DNA of 64,000 nt. Origin: Pseudomonas syringae KCTC 12500 (lineage in GTDB: Bacteria; Pseudomonadota; Gammaproteobacteria; Pseudomonadales; Pseudomonadaceae). Below the pieces are notes generated by a model that was not told the origin of the DNA, made no database searches, and saw only the letters and a list, made by a program, of their open reading frames with translations. Positions 63,785-64,000 of this stretch are shown here, in pieces. Location of the stretch: contig NZ_AYTM02000002.1 in assembly GCF_000507185.2 (NCBI RefSeq), forward strand, positions 2,069,501-2,133,500, written 5' to 3'. How positions within the stretch are numbered: the first letter of the stretch is position 1; each line of letters begins with the position of its first letter. The translations under genes were made by a program, and so were the position numbers.

Positions 63785-64000
63785 GCGACGTGTTCCTGTG
63801 CAGCCGCCATCAACGCCTCAATCTCGGCGACGGTCTTGGGCACGCCGCCGGACAGAATTTCACACCCCTGCCTGGTCACAACCACGTCATCCTCGATTCG
63901 CACACCAATACCTCGCCATTTTTTCGCGACTTCCAGGTTGTCGGGGGATATGTAAATCCCGGGTTCAACGGTCAGCGTCATGCCGACCTCCAGTACGCGC
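63781..64000 (-). CDS. pepP: Xaa-Pro aminopeptidase, C-terminal end only (5' end outside window)
   Basis: The last 72 codons of a gene that enters from the right edge. LTVEPGIYI and [17 protein letters not shown] are the metal-binding C-terminal motifs of the pita-bread-fold aminopeptidase P: the Glu of VEPG and the Glu of RIEDD are metal ligands in the family. The stop overlaps the ubiH start by ATGA. The start and most of the enzyme are not visible. Confidence 0.9.
   Translation of the reverse strand, partial: RVLEVGMTLTVEPGIYISPDNLEVAKKWRGIGVRIEDDVVVTRQGCEILSGGVPKTVAEIEALMAAAQEHVA

Noticed and set aside
61871..63955. A 694-codon plus-strand frame over ubiI and ubiH
   Set aside because: It spans two genes and their gap on the opposite strand and resembles no protein; it is a shadow frame.

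Overview
The window reads as chromosomal DNA of a fluorescent pseudomonad, most likely of the Pseudomonas syringae group. The basis is recognition of protein sequences (OpgG/OpgH, the latter historically called HrpM in P. syringae; Fbp; HutF/C/D; TriABC-like pump; PepP-UbiH-UbiI), GC-rich codon use, and several pairs of the GTGGGAGCGAGCTTGCTCGCGA-type REP element. I ran no database search. No rRNA, tRNA, CRISPR array, prophage or insertion sequence was seen.

Layout. 1-9 kb: the opgGH glucan operon (opgH cut at the window start), dtd, a frameshifted pip and glgP. 9-15.6 kb: a DUF2339/DUF3999 pair, fbp, a small lipoprotein and a lipocalin. 15.7-18.6 kb: hutF divergent from hutCD with a HutC-type operator between them. 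18.7-21.9 kb: nhaA, a DUF3455 protein and an ECF sigma/anti-sigma pair. 21.9-35.1 kb: a sulfur region with serine acetyltransferase, D-cysteine desulfhydrase, the cystine ABC transporter tcyJLN, two SfnB-like oxidoreductases, an SnaA/NtaA-type flavin monooxygenase and metQNI. 35.1-41.8 kb: a methyltransferase, an orphan protein and an RND pump with two adaptors. 42-44.6 kb: two mini-RHS genes with different C-terminal tips and a small DUF6124-like gene. 45-49 kb: a TauD-type dioxygenase with an ABC transporter. 49-58 kb: a phosphatase autotransporter, an MFS exporter, a secreted lipase-like lipoprotein, a second MetQ, a degenerate sigma-54 activator and an RBBP9-type hydrolase. 58-64 kb: an ACS-family MFS transporter behind a clear promoter/operator, an AraC regulator, and ubiI-ubiH-pepP (pepP cut at the end).

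How it fits together. The dominant theme is sulfur scavenging: cystine import and D-cysteine breakdown, methionine import, oxidative desulfurisation by flavin enzymes and by a 2-oxoglutarate dioxygenase, each with an ABC importer. The most unusual items are the paired mini-RHS genes, the PAP2 phosphatase-autotransporter fusion, the sigma-54 activator with altered GAFTGA and arginine-finger positions and no visible HTH, the one-base insertion that breaks pip, a 184-bp tandem repeat carrying REP pairs that also encodes the tail of the upstream monooxygenase, and an alanine/lysine-rich insertion near the end of OpgG.
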